Of a stretch of 33,469 nt of DNA, positions 6,918 through 13,867 are shown in pieces (positions within the stretch are counted from its first letter, which is position 1; each line of letters opens with the position of its first letter). The stretch is from Acidilobaceae archaeon UBA162 (lineage in GTDB: Archaea > Thermoproteota > Thermoprotei_A > Sulfolobales > Acidilobaceae), in contig DAJS01000023.1 in NCBI GenBank assembly GCA_002496425.1, positions 216 through 33,684 on the forward strand, given 5' to 3'. The notes beneath the pieces were generated by a model. The model did not search any database. It was not told the origin of the DNA and was given only the letters and a program-made list of their open reading frames with translations. Position numbers and translations under genes: made by a program.

Positions 6918-8427
6918 TTATTGAGGCCTCTGGGTCCGGCTCCTTGAGCCTAAAGGACACTATGGAGTTCCCAAAGCCTGCCAGATCTATTGTTGACCTT
7001 CCAGCGCCGATCTCGTAGTGCTCCTCACTAGCGTTGTTTGGCGGTAGGGAGATATCGTATTCGTATATGGTTATCCTGTTGGACCTGCTAAGGCTGAGCT
7101 TAAGCCTCGGCGACCTGTAGCCGGCCAGCGGTATACCACCGAAGACCTTGTCCTTGACCAGTATGCCCGGGACGCGGAACCTGACAGGCGGGCCCTGGGA
7201 GGACTCAAGAATAGAGAGGGGCAGGATGTTGAAGTCTCTGTAGCCCAGGTCTATTGGAAGCGCGTTGTATCTTGAGGTGTTAGACATGGTGTTAGTGGCT
7301 ACTATCAGCTTGTCGCCTAGGGGCTCGAAGCTCGTTATTCTGGCCCCCATGGCCGCCACTATCCTGGCCACTGGTGGGGCTATATGAACCATAACGCTGG
7401 GGCCCACTATGATGTTGGTGGCCCTGGCGACCATCTCCTCAAAGGAGTTTGTTGGCCTCACCACGCTCTCTGAGTACGCGTTGAAGGCCGTGAGCACGCC
7501 GCCCAGCACCGTCTCAGCCATGGTTCTCCTGGAGAAGTAGCCCGAGTCGCCGAAGTCAAAGAGCCTCACGAACCTCAGGGGCTCTAGCTCCTCATTAATA
7601 GGGTTGCCTACTATGAGCCCTCCCTTGACGAACATGAAGAGCCTACCGTAGGCTGAGGCGGCGGGGCCTGTCTGGGGCCAGCTCACTGGGGCCCCGTCCA
7701 CAGACCTCCTGGACAGCTCGCCGAGGGGAACCGTGACGGTCCTGTGATTTATCAGGTTTACGCATTGGATGCCGGTCACAGACTTAGTGAACAGGACCCC
7801 ATGCACATCCTTTATCTGCCGCTCAAGGATGTCGAAACAGGCGTACTCGTAGAGCACTGCCCCCTTGAGCGCTGCCCTCTCCGATATCCTCTTCGCCTCA
7901 CCCTTCTCTCTATCAAGCACGTATACGCCCAGGTTTATTGTGCCGTCCCCCCTCGCTATCAGGAGTTCGTCCTGGATTGGGTTGTATATGATCTCTGAGA
8001 CCTCGCCTGCCCACTCGTCCTTGCGCGCCGCCCCTTCCTTCCATAGTAGCTTGACCCTTCTGTCGCCTATGTCATAGACATGCACGTGGCTGTATTTGTT
8101 GGTGAAGACTATAACTCCCATCTCGGGACCAGGGCCGAGCTCATAGGATGCAGGCGCGTGGACCCAGCCGCCGAAGTATATCTCGTCGTCAACGGCCTCC
8201 ACCGCGTTGTACGTGTCGCCGCCAGAAGTGGGCAGTGGGCCCACCTGTTCGAACCTGTAGGTCTGAGTGCCCTCCTCACTGATAAAATTGGCCAGGGCGT
8301 CGAAGGCAACAGTATAGTAGAGAACGCCCCTATAGTACTTGAGCCCGAAGATGCCACCGCTCCCCCACTCAGGCGCGTAAGACGGTGGGTAGCTGCGAAG
8401 TCTTCCTATTATATCGTCCAGCCCCAT
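6898..8427 (-). CDS. DUF2139 family archaeal protein (probable beta-rich propeller-like)
   Basis: A 509-residue protein that I assign to the archaeal DUF2139 family by overall size and sequence character (YRGVLYYTVAFD, DEIYFGGWVHAP, IIYNPIQDELLIARGDGTINLG). Function is not known. It is full of short strand-turn units with aromatic and Asp/Gly turns, as in beta-propellers, and has no signal peptide or membrane segment. ATG 8427 is chosen over TTG 8457: a TATA-like CTTTTAG at 8458-8464 (minus) predicts transcription from about 8436, downstream of the TTG, and GGGGGC precedes the ATG. It overlaps the PHP gene tail-to-tail by 20 bases. The M32 carboxypeptidase gene lies 52 bases upstream on the same strand. 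Confidence 0.7.
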   Translation of the reverse strand: MGLDDIIGRLRSYPPSYAPEWGSGGIFGLKYYRGVLYYTVAFDALANFISEEGTQTYRFEQVGPLPTSGGDTYNAVEAVDDEIYFGGWVHAPASYELGPGPEMGVIVFTNKYSHVHVYDIGDRRVKLLWKEGAARKDEWAGEVSEIIYNPIQDELLIARGDGTINLGVYVLDREKGEAKRISERAALKGAVLYEYACFDILERQIKDVHGVLFTKSVTGIQCVNLINHRTVTVPLGELSRRSVDGAPVSWPQTGPAASAYGRLFMFVKGGLIVGNPINEELEPLRFVRLFDFGDSGYFSRRTMAETVLGGVLTAFNAYSESVVRPTNSFEEMVARATNIIVGPSVMVHIAPPVARIVAAMGARITSFEPLGDKLIVATNTMSNTSRYNALPIDLGYRDFNILPLSILESSQGPPVRFRVPGILVKDKVFGGIPLAGYRSPRLKLSLSRSNRITIYEYDISLPPNNASEEHYEIGAGRSTIDLAGFGNSIVSFRLKEPDPEASIIIDLVP

Positions 8428-8456
8428 GTTGCCCCCGGAACCTAAGGCCCTGCTCA

Positions 8457-8465
8457 ACTAAAAGG
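8457..8465 (-). promoter_or_regulatory. TATA-like element of the DUF2139 gene
   Basis: Reads CCTTTTAGT on the minus strand, about 34 bases before ATG 8427. The implied leader of about nine bases contains a purine-rich GGGGGC. Confidence 0.45.
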
Positions 8466-8479
8466 CTAGCGGCTGGTGC

Positions 8480-9985
8480 CTAAGGGGCCCCCTTCACGTA
8501 CTTCTCCTCAAGATAGGACAGGAGGGCGTTGGGATCGTACTCTGAGCCCAGCTGCCTTCTCAGCAGCTCCTTGGGTGCGTAGGTGGAGCCATACCTGTGT
8601 ATGAAGTCCCTTAGGAACGACTTTATCTGGCCAAAGTCTCCCTTAGCAACGTAGTCGCCCAGGTCCCCGACCCTCTTCCTGAAGGCATCCCTCATCATGG
8701 CTGCCACTATGTTGCCAAGCGTGTAGGTCGGGAAGTAGCCTATGCTGCCGTGAGCCCAGTGTATGTCCTGGAGGACACCCTCGGCATCATTGTTTGGCTT
8801 CACGCCTAGGAGCTCCTCAGTCCTTCTATTCCAGAGCTCGGGCAGGTCATCAACCTTTATCTCACCGCCTACCAGCTGGACCTCAAGTTCGTACCTTAGG
8901 AGTATGTGGAGGTTGTATGTGACTTCGTCAGCCTCAGTCCTTATTAGGCTCGGCCTTACAGAGGCGAAGTACCTATATACGTCCTCAACGCTGAGACTCC
9001 TAGTGAGCCCAAGCTCCTGGTCGAGCAGTGGCTTTACAAGGGAGGCGAACTGAGGGCTCCTGCCGATCACGTTCTCCCAAAACCTGCTCTGGCCCTCGTG
9101 AACTCCGAGGCTGGCCCCTGTGCCTATGGGCGTCATGGCTAGCTCGGGGTCTACCTGGAGCTCGTAGGTAGCGTGGCCGAACTCATGGACAACACTAAAC
9201 AGAGACCTCTTGAAGTCAAGGCCTTCATACCTTGTCGTTATCCTGACATCATTAACCCCCATGTTTGTCGTGAACGGGTGAGGGCTTACGTCGAGCCTGG
9301 CCCTGTCCCTTGGAAAGCCCAGAAGGTCCAGGACTCTCTCGTTAACCCTCCTCATGGCCTGCTCATCATATTTGGCCTCCTCCAGCGGGCTCCTCACCGT
9401 GAAGTAGCCCCTTGATATCACCTTCTCTAGGACAGACCTTATGCCTGGCTCAAGTATGCTGAAGATGGACCTGACGTCCCTAAGCCTCAGGCCCTCCTCG
9501 TAGAGGTCTAAGAGCGCATCATACGGGTGCTCCTCGTAGCCCAGCTTCTCGGCCACCTGCTTTGTCAGGTCGACTACCTTCTGGAGCCATGGCCTAAATA
9601 TTGAGAACTCCGCCTTTGACCTGGCCTCCCTCCATGCCACGAAGGCCTCGCTGGTTGTCTTGGCCAGCTCGTAGTTGAGCTGGGGCGGTATCTTCTTCGC
9701 TATAGTTATCTCCCTGTCAAGAACCCTCACGACCCCCTTCTCGTAGTCGTTTAAGCCCTCAAGGGACTTGGCCTTCTCCACCAGGGAGACGAACTGGTCG
9801 CTGAGCACTAGCTCCTGATAGAGGGCCCTCAGCTCAGCAATGGCCGTTGACCTCTCGGTCACGCCCTTCTCAGGCATGTAGGTCTCCTCGTCCCAGCCCA
9901 TGAGGGACATGGCATGACCTATGGCCCAGATACGACGATACTTGGCCAAAATCTCCTTAATTACATTGTTCTCAAACACGGGCAC
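8480..9985 (-). CDS. Carboxypeptidase Taq-type metallopeptidase (M32)
   Basis: A 501-residue M32 metallocarboxypeptidase, which removes C-terminal residues from peptides. Zinc ligands and catalytic Glu are in VVHEFGHATYE (H267, E268, H271), and HEGQSRFWEN supplies E297. The family HPF motif (SPHPFT, near 245-248) and EADEVTYNLH are also present. Length is full for the family (about 500). Cytoplasmic with no signal peptide, so it probably recycles oligopeptides. Start GTG 9985 lies about 35 bases from an AT element (GTTATTTTCC on this strand) shared with the divergent aminotransferase; GTG 9979 is a close alternative. It fits with the M28 peptidase and aminotransferase as part of peptide use. 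Confidence 0.94.
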   Translation of the reverse strand: MPVFENNVIKEILAKYRRIWAIGHAMSLMGWDEETYMPEKGVTERSTAIAELRALYQELVLSDQFVSLVEKAKSLEGLNDYEKGVVRVLDREITIAKKIPPQLNYELAKTTSEAFVAWREARSKAEFSIFRPWLQKVVDLTKQVAEKLGYEEHPYDALLDLYEEGLRLRDVRSIFSILEPGIRSVLEKVISRGYFTVRSPLEEAKYDEQAMRRVNERVLDLLGFPRDRARLDVSPHPFTTNMGVNDVRITTRYEGLDFKRSLFSVVHEFGHATYELQVDPELAMTPIGTGASLGVHEGQSRFWENVIGRSPQFASLVKPLLDQELGLTRSLSVEDVYRYFASVRPSLIRTEADEVTYNLHILLRYELEVQLVGGEIKVDDLPELWNRRTEELLGVKPNNDAEGVLQDIHWAHGSIGYFPTYTLGNIVAAMMRDAFRKRVGDLGDYVAKGDFGQIKSFLRDFIHRYGSTYAPKELLRRQLGSEYDPNALLSYLEEKYVKGAP

Positions 9986-10014
9986 ACTAGGTCCCTGGAT
10001 CCTGCCGTGTCAGG

Positions 10015-10025
10015 GGAAAATAACG
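10015..10025. promoter_or_regulatory. Single AT element between divergent M32 and aminotransferase genes
   Basis: GGAAAATAACG is the only AT-rich stretch in the 56-base gap. Read rightward it predicts a start near 10044, at ATG 10042; read leftward it predicts a start near 9994, just before GTG 9985. One element may serve both genes. Confidence 0.5.
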
Positions 10026-10041
10026 TCACCTGCCTAGCCGC

Positions 10042-11280
10042 ATGGGTGGGCCGCGTGCCAGGCGTATTAGCTGGCCAGAGCCAAAGAGGCGTGCCTTGAG
10101 GCATGAGTTCCCTGGGCTAGCTGGCAGGACTTACTTGGACTGGGCAGCAGTTGGCATTCCTCCCCTCAGGGCCGTGAACGTATTGAGGCTGTTCGTAGAC
10201 TCCCTCTCCTCTGACACGCCCTCAGCCATGGGCTCTGACGTCCAGGCCAAGGCCAGGGCTGAGCTCAGGAGAGCCATGGGGCTGATACTCGGCTGCCCGC
10301 CAGATAGGGTCTCAATAACCGGCACAAGCACCACATCAGCAGTTCAGACTGCCATAGATGCCATAGCGCCACAGAAGGGTGAGAGCGTGGTTATCCTAGA
10401 CATGGACTTCCCCCTTGTCTACCAGGAGGCTGCAAGACTGAAAATGAAAGGCGTTGACGTTAGGGTGGTGAGGAATACCGACGGGGACTACAGTGTGGAT
10501 CAGCTCTACGACGTTGTCGACAGGAGGACTAGAGCCCTCATAGTGAGCAGCGTCCAGTGGGTGAGCGGTTCAAGGCTTGACGTGAGAGAGATGGCCAAGG
10601 TGGTTCACGAGGTCGGGGGCTACATAGTGGTCGACGCCATACAGCACGCTGGGGCCTTAAGGGTCGACGCTGATGCCAACGGCCTCGACTTCGTGGCAGT
10701 CGGAACGCAGAAGTGGCTCCTGGCCCCCTTTGGCGTCGGCGTGCTCTGCGCCAGCAGGAGGGCTGTGGAGGAGCTCCAGCCCCCAAGGCCAGGCTACATG
10801 AACATGCCAGTGAGCGACTGGCAGTCCTTCTGGGCCTCGCCCTCAAAGGCCCCATTCTCGGTGCCTCCCTTCGAGCCCCCCTCGGGCACTAAGTTTGACT
10901 ACGGCGGCTTCTTCCCGGCCGGGCCTCTGCTGGCGGCGGCCGCCAGCGCGTCCCTAATACTTGAGGTTGGTCTGGAACAGGTTGAGGCCTCTGTGCTTAG
11001 ACTCAGGAGGATTCTGTGGGAGGAGCTTGAGGACGCCAGGGCTGAGGTGCTGTCCCCGCCAGAGCAGTCAAAGGCCTCAGGCATCCTACTCTTCAGGATC
11101 AACGACAACATATCCAGAGAGATGGTATTGGTGGAGAGGCTGAGGTCCAAGGGAATTTACGTGTCCCTCAGGGGTGCCGCCGGCGTCTGGGGCTTAAGGG
11201 CTTCGACACATTTCATCAACAATGAGGAGGACCTAGAGGCCCTAACAGAGGAGGTTAGAAGGGCTAGGGAGAGGGCCTGA
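10042..11280 (+). CDS. Class V aminotransferase-fold PLP enzyme
   Basis: A 412-residue fold-type I PLP enzyme of the NifS/IscS-like class V group. The N-terminal YLDWAAVGIPP, a phosphate-binding TGTSTTSAVQ near 93-102, VVDAIQHAG (D198) and the Schiff-base lysine in VGTQKWLLAPFGVG (K224) are all visible. I do not see the active-site Cys loop of cysteine desulfurases in the expected C-terminal third, so transamination or a lyase role is more likely than sulfur transfer. The substrate is unknown. ATG 10042 fits a leaderless mRNA from the shared AT element. It faces pncA across a 61-base gap, the only convergent pair here without overlap. Confidence 0.83.
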   Translation: MGGPRARRISWPEPKRRALRHEFPGLAGRTYLDWAAVGIPPLRAVNVLRLFVDSLSSDTPSAMGSDVQAKARAELRRAMGLILGCPPDRVSITGTSTTSAVQTAIDAIAPQKGESVVILDMDFPLVYQEAARLKMKGVDVRVVRNTDGDYSVDQLYDVVDRRTRALIVSSVQWVSGSRLDVREMAKVVHEVGGYIVVDAIQHAGALRVDADANGLDFVAVGTQKWLLAPFGVGVLCASRRAVEELQPPRPGYMNMPVSDWQSFWASPSKAPFSVPPFEPPSGTKFDYGGFFPAGPLLAAAASASLILEVGLEQVEASVLRLRRILWEELEDARAEVLSPPEQSKASGILLFRINDNISREMVLVERLRSKGIYVSLRGAAGVWGLRASTHFINNEEDLEALTEEVRRARERA

Positions 11281-11341
11281 CGACCAGGCGAGCAAAGGTC
11301 TGGCCCTTAAGTATAAGGCCTCCGAGATTCAAGGGCAGGCC

Positions 11342-11908
11342 TCAGGCCGTGACGACCGTCTTCTTAGGCGCCTCGGCCGACTTCAGCACCTCAGGCACCT
11401 CTGCGCTGTCCACCACCTGGGCCCCGTAGACCCTCTTGTAGTAGGCCTCCCAGTTCTTGTCTATCCTGGCCGCCACGGCGTCCCTGACTACGTATATCCT
11501 GTAGCCCCTGAAGAAGGCGTCAGCAGCCGTGTGGCGCACACATATGTCGGCGTCGAGACCTATCAGGAAGACTGTGTCGACGCCCAGGGACCTGAGCACG
11601 TGGTCGAGGGCAGTGCCGTAGAAGCCACTGTAGGCGTGTTTCTCAAGCACATACTCACCTGGCCTGGGCGCCAGCTCGTGGTAGACTTCGGCTCCCTTGG
11701 TGCCCTTCATGGCGTGAGGGCCCCACAGGGGCATCTCTATGTCAGTCTCGTAATGGGCATCATTCACGTATATGACCGGTAAGCCTTTGGATCTGAAGGC
11801 CTCTAGGACCCTCTTGGCCGGCTCAACGGTTGACCTGGCCTCGGGCGTCGCCAGAACCCCATCTATGAAGTCGTGAAGCATGTCAACTATTATCAACGCA
11901 GGCCTCAA
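11342..11908 (-). CDS. pncA: Nicotinamidase (isochorismatase-like cysteine hydrolase)
   Basis: A 188-residue enzyme that converts nicotinamide to nicotinate in NAD salvage. The triad is seen as D9 (IVDMLHDF), K90 (EKHAYSGFYGT) and C123 (LDADICVRHTA). Metal ligands typical of true nicotinamidases are D50 and H52 in VNDAHYE and H65 in WGPHAMKG, which argues for PncA over other isochorismatase-fold hydrolases. Start is TTG 11908 with GGCGGGA upstream; no ATG is available. Upstream is the best promoter in the window, a TATAAATA box plus a 14-bp palindrome at the likely transcription start, so expression is probably controlled. The gene for NAD(P)HX repair (Nnr) lies elsewhere in the window. Confidence 0.88.
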   Translation of the reverse strand: MRPALIIVDMLHDFIDGVLATPEARSTVEPAKRVLEAFRSKGLPVIYVNDAHYETDIEMPLWGPHAMKGTKGAEVYHELAPRPGEYVLEKHAYSGFYGTALDHVLRSLGVDTVFLIGLDADICVRHTAADAFFRGYRIYVVRDAVAARIDKNWEAYYKRVYGAQVVDSAEVPEVLKSAEAPKKTVVTA

Positions 11909-11920
11909 GGTCCCGCCTCA

Positions 11921-11934
11921 AGAACAATTGTTCT
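11921..11934. promoter_or_regulatory. Perfect 14-bp palindrome, likely operator of pncA
   Basis: AGAACAATTGTTCT is fully self-complementary. It lies between the pncA TATA box and start codon, over the expected transcription start. A dimeric repressor bound here would block initiation. Confidence 0.6.
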
Positions 11935-11942
11935 CTAAGGCG

Positions 11943-11950
11943 TATTTATA
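11943..11950 (-). promoter_or_regulatory. TATA box of pncA
   Basis: TATAAATA on the minus strand, preceded by a purine-rich AACTAAAG that could be the TFB recognition element. The predicted start is near 11921, giving a leader of about 13 bases. Confidence 0.7.
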
Positions 11951-11969
11951 CTTTAGTAAGTTCCCTGGG

Positions 11970-12482
11970 CTAAGGCAGCTCAAAGGTCAGGGACTCGTAG
12001 CCGGGTACCCTGGTACCAGCCGAGACCCTAGCTGTTAGCAGCCTTCCCTCGACAGCCACGTCACCTGGCATGTCATATGACCTGAACCTGCCGCCCTCGG
12101 GCAGTAGCCAGTAGACAACGTAGTCGTAAGGAGCAGTATCGGGCTCGTAGAAGTTCTCATAAACGTTGATGCCCCTCACCGGCTCCCAGGGCATCTCAAT
12201 GAAGAACGTCGCCGTGGAGCGCCTTGGGGTCTCCCTTACGCCCACCTTGGCCCTGACGACCCTCGACCTGACCTCCTTGCCATTAATTATTATCCTCTCA
12301 GAGTTCATCTCCCTCTGCATCTCCTCCGCCAGCCTCTTCTCCTCAGCCTCTAGGTCCCTGCCTCCCCTGGACAGCAGCTCATAATACTCGCCTTCCTCAT
12401 CATCGTAGTCGAAGACTATCGTGTAGTATATGGTGCCTGGGATCACGTGAAAGAGGCCAATACCATGAAGTGGCCTAGCCAA
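11970..12482 (-). CDS. Hypothetical protein, orphan (170 residues)
   Basis: I do not recognise this protein. It opens with a short hydrophobic strand region (IPGTIYYTIVFDYDD), then a highly charged helix rich in Glu/Arg (about residues 30-65, LEAEEKRLAEEMQREM), then strands (RSRVVRAKVGVRE, STATFFIEMPWEP) and a tyrosine-rich part (YENFYEPDTAPYDYVVYWLLPEGG). No signal peptide or membrane segment is clear. Codon use matches neighbours, so it is likely a real gene. The start is TTG 12482 with GGGAC just upstream; GTG 12446 is an alternative. A TATAGC at 12524-12529 (minus) is a possible promoter. It ends just upstream of the pncA promoter, on the same strand. Confidence 0.6.
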   Translation of the reverse strand: MARPLHGIGLFHVIPGTIYYTIVFDYDDEEGEYYELLSRGGRDLEAEEKRLAEEMQREMNSERIIINGKEVRSRVVRAKVGVRETPRRSTATFFIEMPWEPVRGINVYENFYEPDTAPYDYVVYWLLPEGGRFRSYDMPGDVAVEGRLLTARVSAGTRVPGYESLTFELP

Positions 12483-12536
12483 GTCCCGCGCCCCGGCTGG
12501 TCAGCGCCTGGGAGCACTTAGGGCTATACTGACGCC

Positions 12537-12562
12537 AGCTTAGCCATGCAGCTCGCTAAGCT
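12537..12562. repeat. 8-bp inverted repeat with 10-base spacer
   Basis: AGCTTAGC at 12537-12544 pairs perfectly with GCTAAGCT at 12555-12562. The second arm contains the stop of the minus-strand 34-residue frame, so it may be the 3' hairpin of that unit. Confidence 0.6.
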
Positions 12563-12660
12563 AAGGGCTTGTAGAAGACGTACTCAGCATCAGCCCTGAG
12601 GAGGCCCCATAGGGTACTGCCCATGTCCCTTAATTTGCTGCTGAACGGGCTGTCAAGCAC
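12556..12660 (-). pseudogene. Short coding-like frame, possible gene remnant
   Basis: From GTG 12660, with GAAGGA just ahead, to TAG 12556 the minus strand codes 34 residues with codon choice like true genes here (AGG, GAG, CTC, TTC). The middle reads LWGLLRADAEYVFYKP, which looks like real protein. The frame is open for nine further codons upstream and then meets TAA. It may be the end of a decayed gene or a very small protein. I do not recognise the family. Confidence 0.3.
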
Positions 12661-12815
12661 TCCTTCTACGCTGCATTGGTAACGCGCTTAAGGGCTCTCT
12701 TCATGGTTGTATATAGCTGTTGGCCTAGGCATCGGCGGCCGTACTTGGCCTGCCTGTGACACTCCACGTCATGTATCTACAACCGAGTATGCCCTACCTT
12801 TGCCTTCACAGTACG

Positions 12816-12836
12816 CCTTCTTGAAACCTAAGAAGG
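12816..12836 (+). repeat. 7-bp hairpin directly before a short ORF
   Basis: CCTTCTT (12816-12822) pairs with AAGAAGG (12830-12836) over a seven-base loop. The second arm carries the GAAGG that would be the ribosome binding site of ATG 12837. Confidence 0.5.
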
Positions 12837-12929
12837 ATGGAAAGTTACGTGTTATTCTACTACTCGCCAAAAGGAACTCTGCATGTTCTGGGAACAGCTG
12901 AAGAGGAAAGCAGAAGCACTATATCTTAA
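12837..12929 (+). CDS. Possible 30-residue small ORF
   Basis: ATG 12837 to TAA 12929 codes 30 residues starting M-E-S-Y-V-L-F-Y-Y-S-P-K-G. It has a ribosome-binding-like GAAGG that is held in a hairpin, and its stop touches the 20-bp AT-rich palindrome. Codon use (AAA, GGA, CCA) differs from its neighbours. It could be a leader-like peptide, a remnant or chance. Low confidence. Confidence 0.2.
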   Translation: MESYVLFYYSPKGTLHVLGTAEEESRSTIS

Positions 12930-12945
12930 TTTGTTAACGAATTAA
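12926..12945. repeat. 20-bp AT-rich near-perfect palindrome
   Basis: TTAATT-T-GTTAAC-G-AATTAA is symmetric except for one position pair (7 and 14). It is followed by AAATTTATTTAT. Such AT-rich symmetry stands out in this GC-rich region and may be a protein-binding or DNA-unwinding site. Confidence 0.6.
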
Positions 12946-13078
12946 ATTTATTTATGTCCTGATAAGCGTTCTTGTTGTCCTGTAGCATCGCACTAACGGG
13001 CCCTGAGTTGCTGGCAGAGCCCTACAAAGGTCGTGTTATTGCCAGCACGCCTAACATGGGAGCTTTGGCTCAGCGCAA

Positions 13079-13795
13079 TCACTCCAGCGTCTTAGTTGGA
13101 CTCCAGCTCCTCCTGAGCCTGACCATGACAGCCGGGTCGTCAGTGGCTATGGCGTCAACCCCCCGGTTAACCAGCTCTGTGGCAACCTTAGGGTCGTTCA
13201 CGGTCCAGGCCACTACCTTGAGCCTCATCCTGTGCGCCAGGCCCACCGCAGCTGCAGTGGCCAGGCCATGTATCGGCAGCACCAGCCTGGCCCCAATCCT
13301 ATGAGCCTCTATCACCTGACCAGGAGGTCTCATGTATATGAGACCGGCCACGAGGCCTGCCGAGGCGGCGGTCCTCACAGCCTCTGGGTAGAAGCTTATG
13401 AGTGCTGTCCAAGAGGAGGCCCCCTTGGACTTCACCTCGTCAATTACCGCTCCAGTGTCCTCAGGATCCTTAACCTCTACGAAGAGCCCTGCCTTGCCAT
13501 CAACAGTAGAAATAACCTCCTCAAGTGTAGGTATTGGTTCCCCATTAATCCTATAGCCCCTCAGCTCTGAAAGAGTGACCTCGCGGACCTTCCTGTTTAC
13601 GCCTAGAAGCCTTGAGAGGTCCTCGTCGTGAAAGGTAACAATTGCATTATCTGCTGTCCTCCTGACGTCAACCTCTACCACGTCAGCCCCTGCCTCTACA
13701 GCTGACCTGACGGCAGCCACGGTGTTCTCGGGCAGCGACGCCGAAGAGCCCCTATGGCCCACTATGGCAAAGGGCTTCCTGGACAGGGCCTCCAT
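13079..13795 (-). CDS. Glycerophosphodiester phosphodiesterase family protein
   Basis: A 238-residue GDPD (242 if TTG 13807 is used) that cleaves glycerophosphodiesters to glycerol-phosphate and an alcohol. Motifs seen: VGHRGSS (catalytic His, Arg), LPENT, VVEVDVRR (metal Glu, Asp), VTFHDED (second catalytic His) and FVEVKDP (Glu, Lys). Cytoplasmic; no signal peptide, so it likely acts in lipid head-group turnover. In archaea with ether lipids it would use glycerophospho compounds or sn-glycerol-1-phosphate derivatives (inference). I prefer ATG 13795, although TTG 13807 is close to the predicted transcription start. A 6-bp hairpin lies just upstream, between the promoter element and the gene. 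Confidence 0.88.
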   Translation of the reverse strand: MEALSRKPFAIVGHRGSSASLPENTVAAVRSAVEAGADVVEVDVRRTADNAIVTFHDEDLSRLLGVNRKVREVTLSELRGYRINGEPIPTLEEVISTVDGKAGLFVEVKDPEDTGAVIDEVKSKGASSWTALISFYPEAVRTAASAGLVAGLIYMRPPGQVIEAHRIGARLVLPIHGLATAAAVGLAHRMRLKVVAWTVNDPKVATELVNRGVDAIATDDPAVMVRLRRSWSPTKTLE

Positions 13796-13816
13796 TATTT
13801 CGGACAAGCCTGTTCC

Positions 13817-13832
13817 CGCGCTGTTTAGCGCG
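13817..13832. promoter_or_regulatory. CGCGCT/AGCGCG inverted repeat in the GDPD/xylS divergent region
   Basis: CGCGCT-GTTT-AGCGCG is a perfect 6-bp inverted repeat located between the shared AT element and the GDPD start. It could be an operator for GDPD, or for both genes. Confidence 0.4.
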
Positions 13833-13836
13833 CACC

Positions 13837-13850
13837 AAGTTTTGAGTTTG
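13837..13850. promoter_or_regulatory. Weak shared TATA-like element for GDPD and xylS
   Basis: AAGTTTTGAGTTTG is the only AT-rich stretch between the two divergent genes. Its centre is about 25 bases before ATG 13868 on the right, and predicts a start near 13817 on the left. Confidence 0.35.
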
Positions 13851-13867
13851 ATCCCCCAGGCAGCCTA

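Larger units (their letters stand above)
12483..13078. other. Gene-poor island of about 600 bases
   Basis: This is the only gap over 300 bases. It is richer in A/T than its surroundings and codon use in its short frames is mixed. It holds an 8-bp hairpin at 12537-12562, a 34-residue frame on the minus strand (12556-12660), TATATA at 12709-12714, a 7-bp hairpin at 12816-12836 ahead of a 30-residue frame, and a near-perfect 20-bp AT-rich palindrome at 12926-12945 next to AAATTTATTTAT. I see no tRNA, no insertion sequence ends and no clear long gene. It may be decayed coding sequence, a small-RNA locus or a regulatory island. Confidence 0.6.

Noticed and set aside
11281..11341. TTAAGTATAAGG as a promoter between the aminotransferase and pncA ends
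   Set aside because: It lies between two convergent gene ends, so no gene starts near it on either strand.
12707..12901. 64-residue plus-strand frame in the gene-poor island
   Set aside because: It uses CGT and other codons rare in this genome, has no ribosome binding site and no recognisable motif.
12483..13078. Insertion sequence or integrated element in the gene-poor island
   Set aside because: I see no terminal inverted repeats with flanking direct repeats, no transposase or integrase motif, and no tRNA that could be an attachment site.
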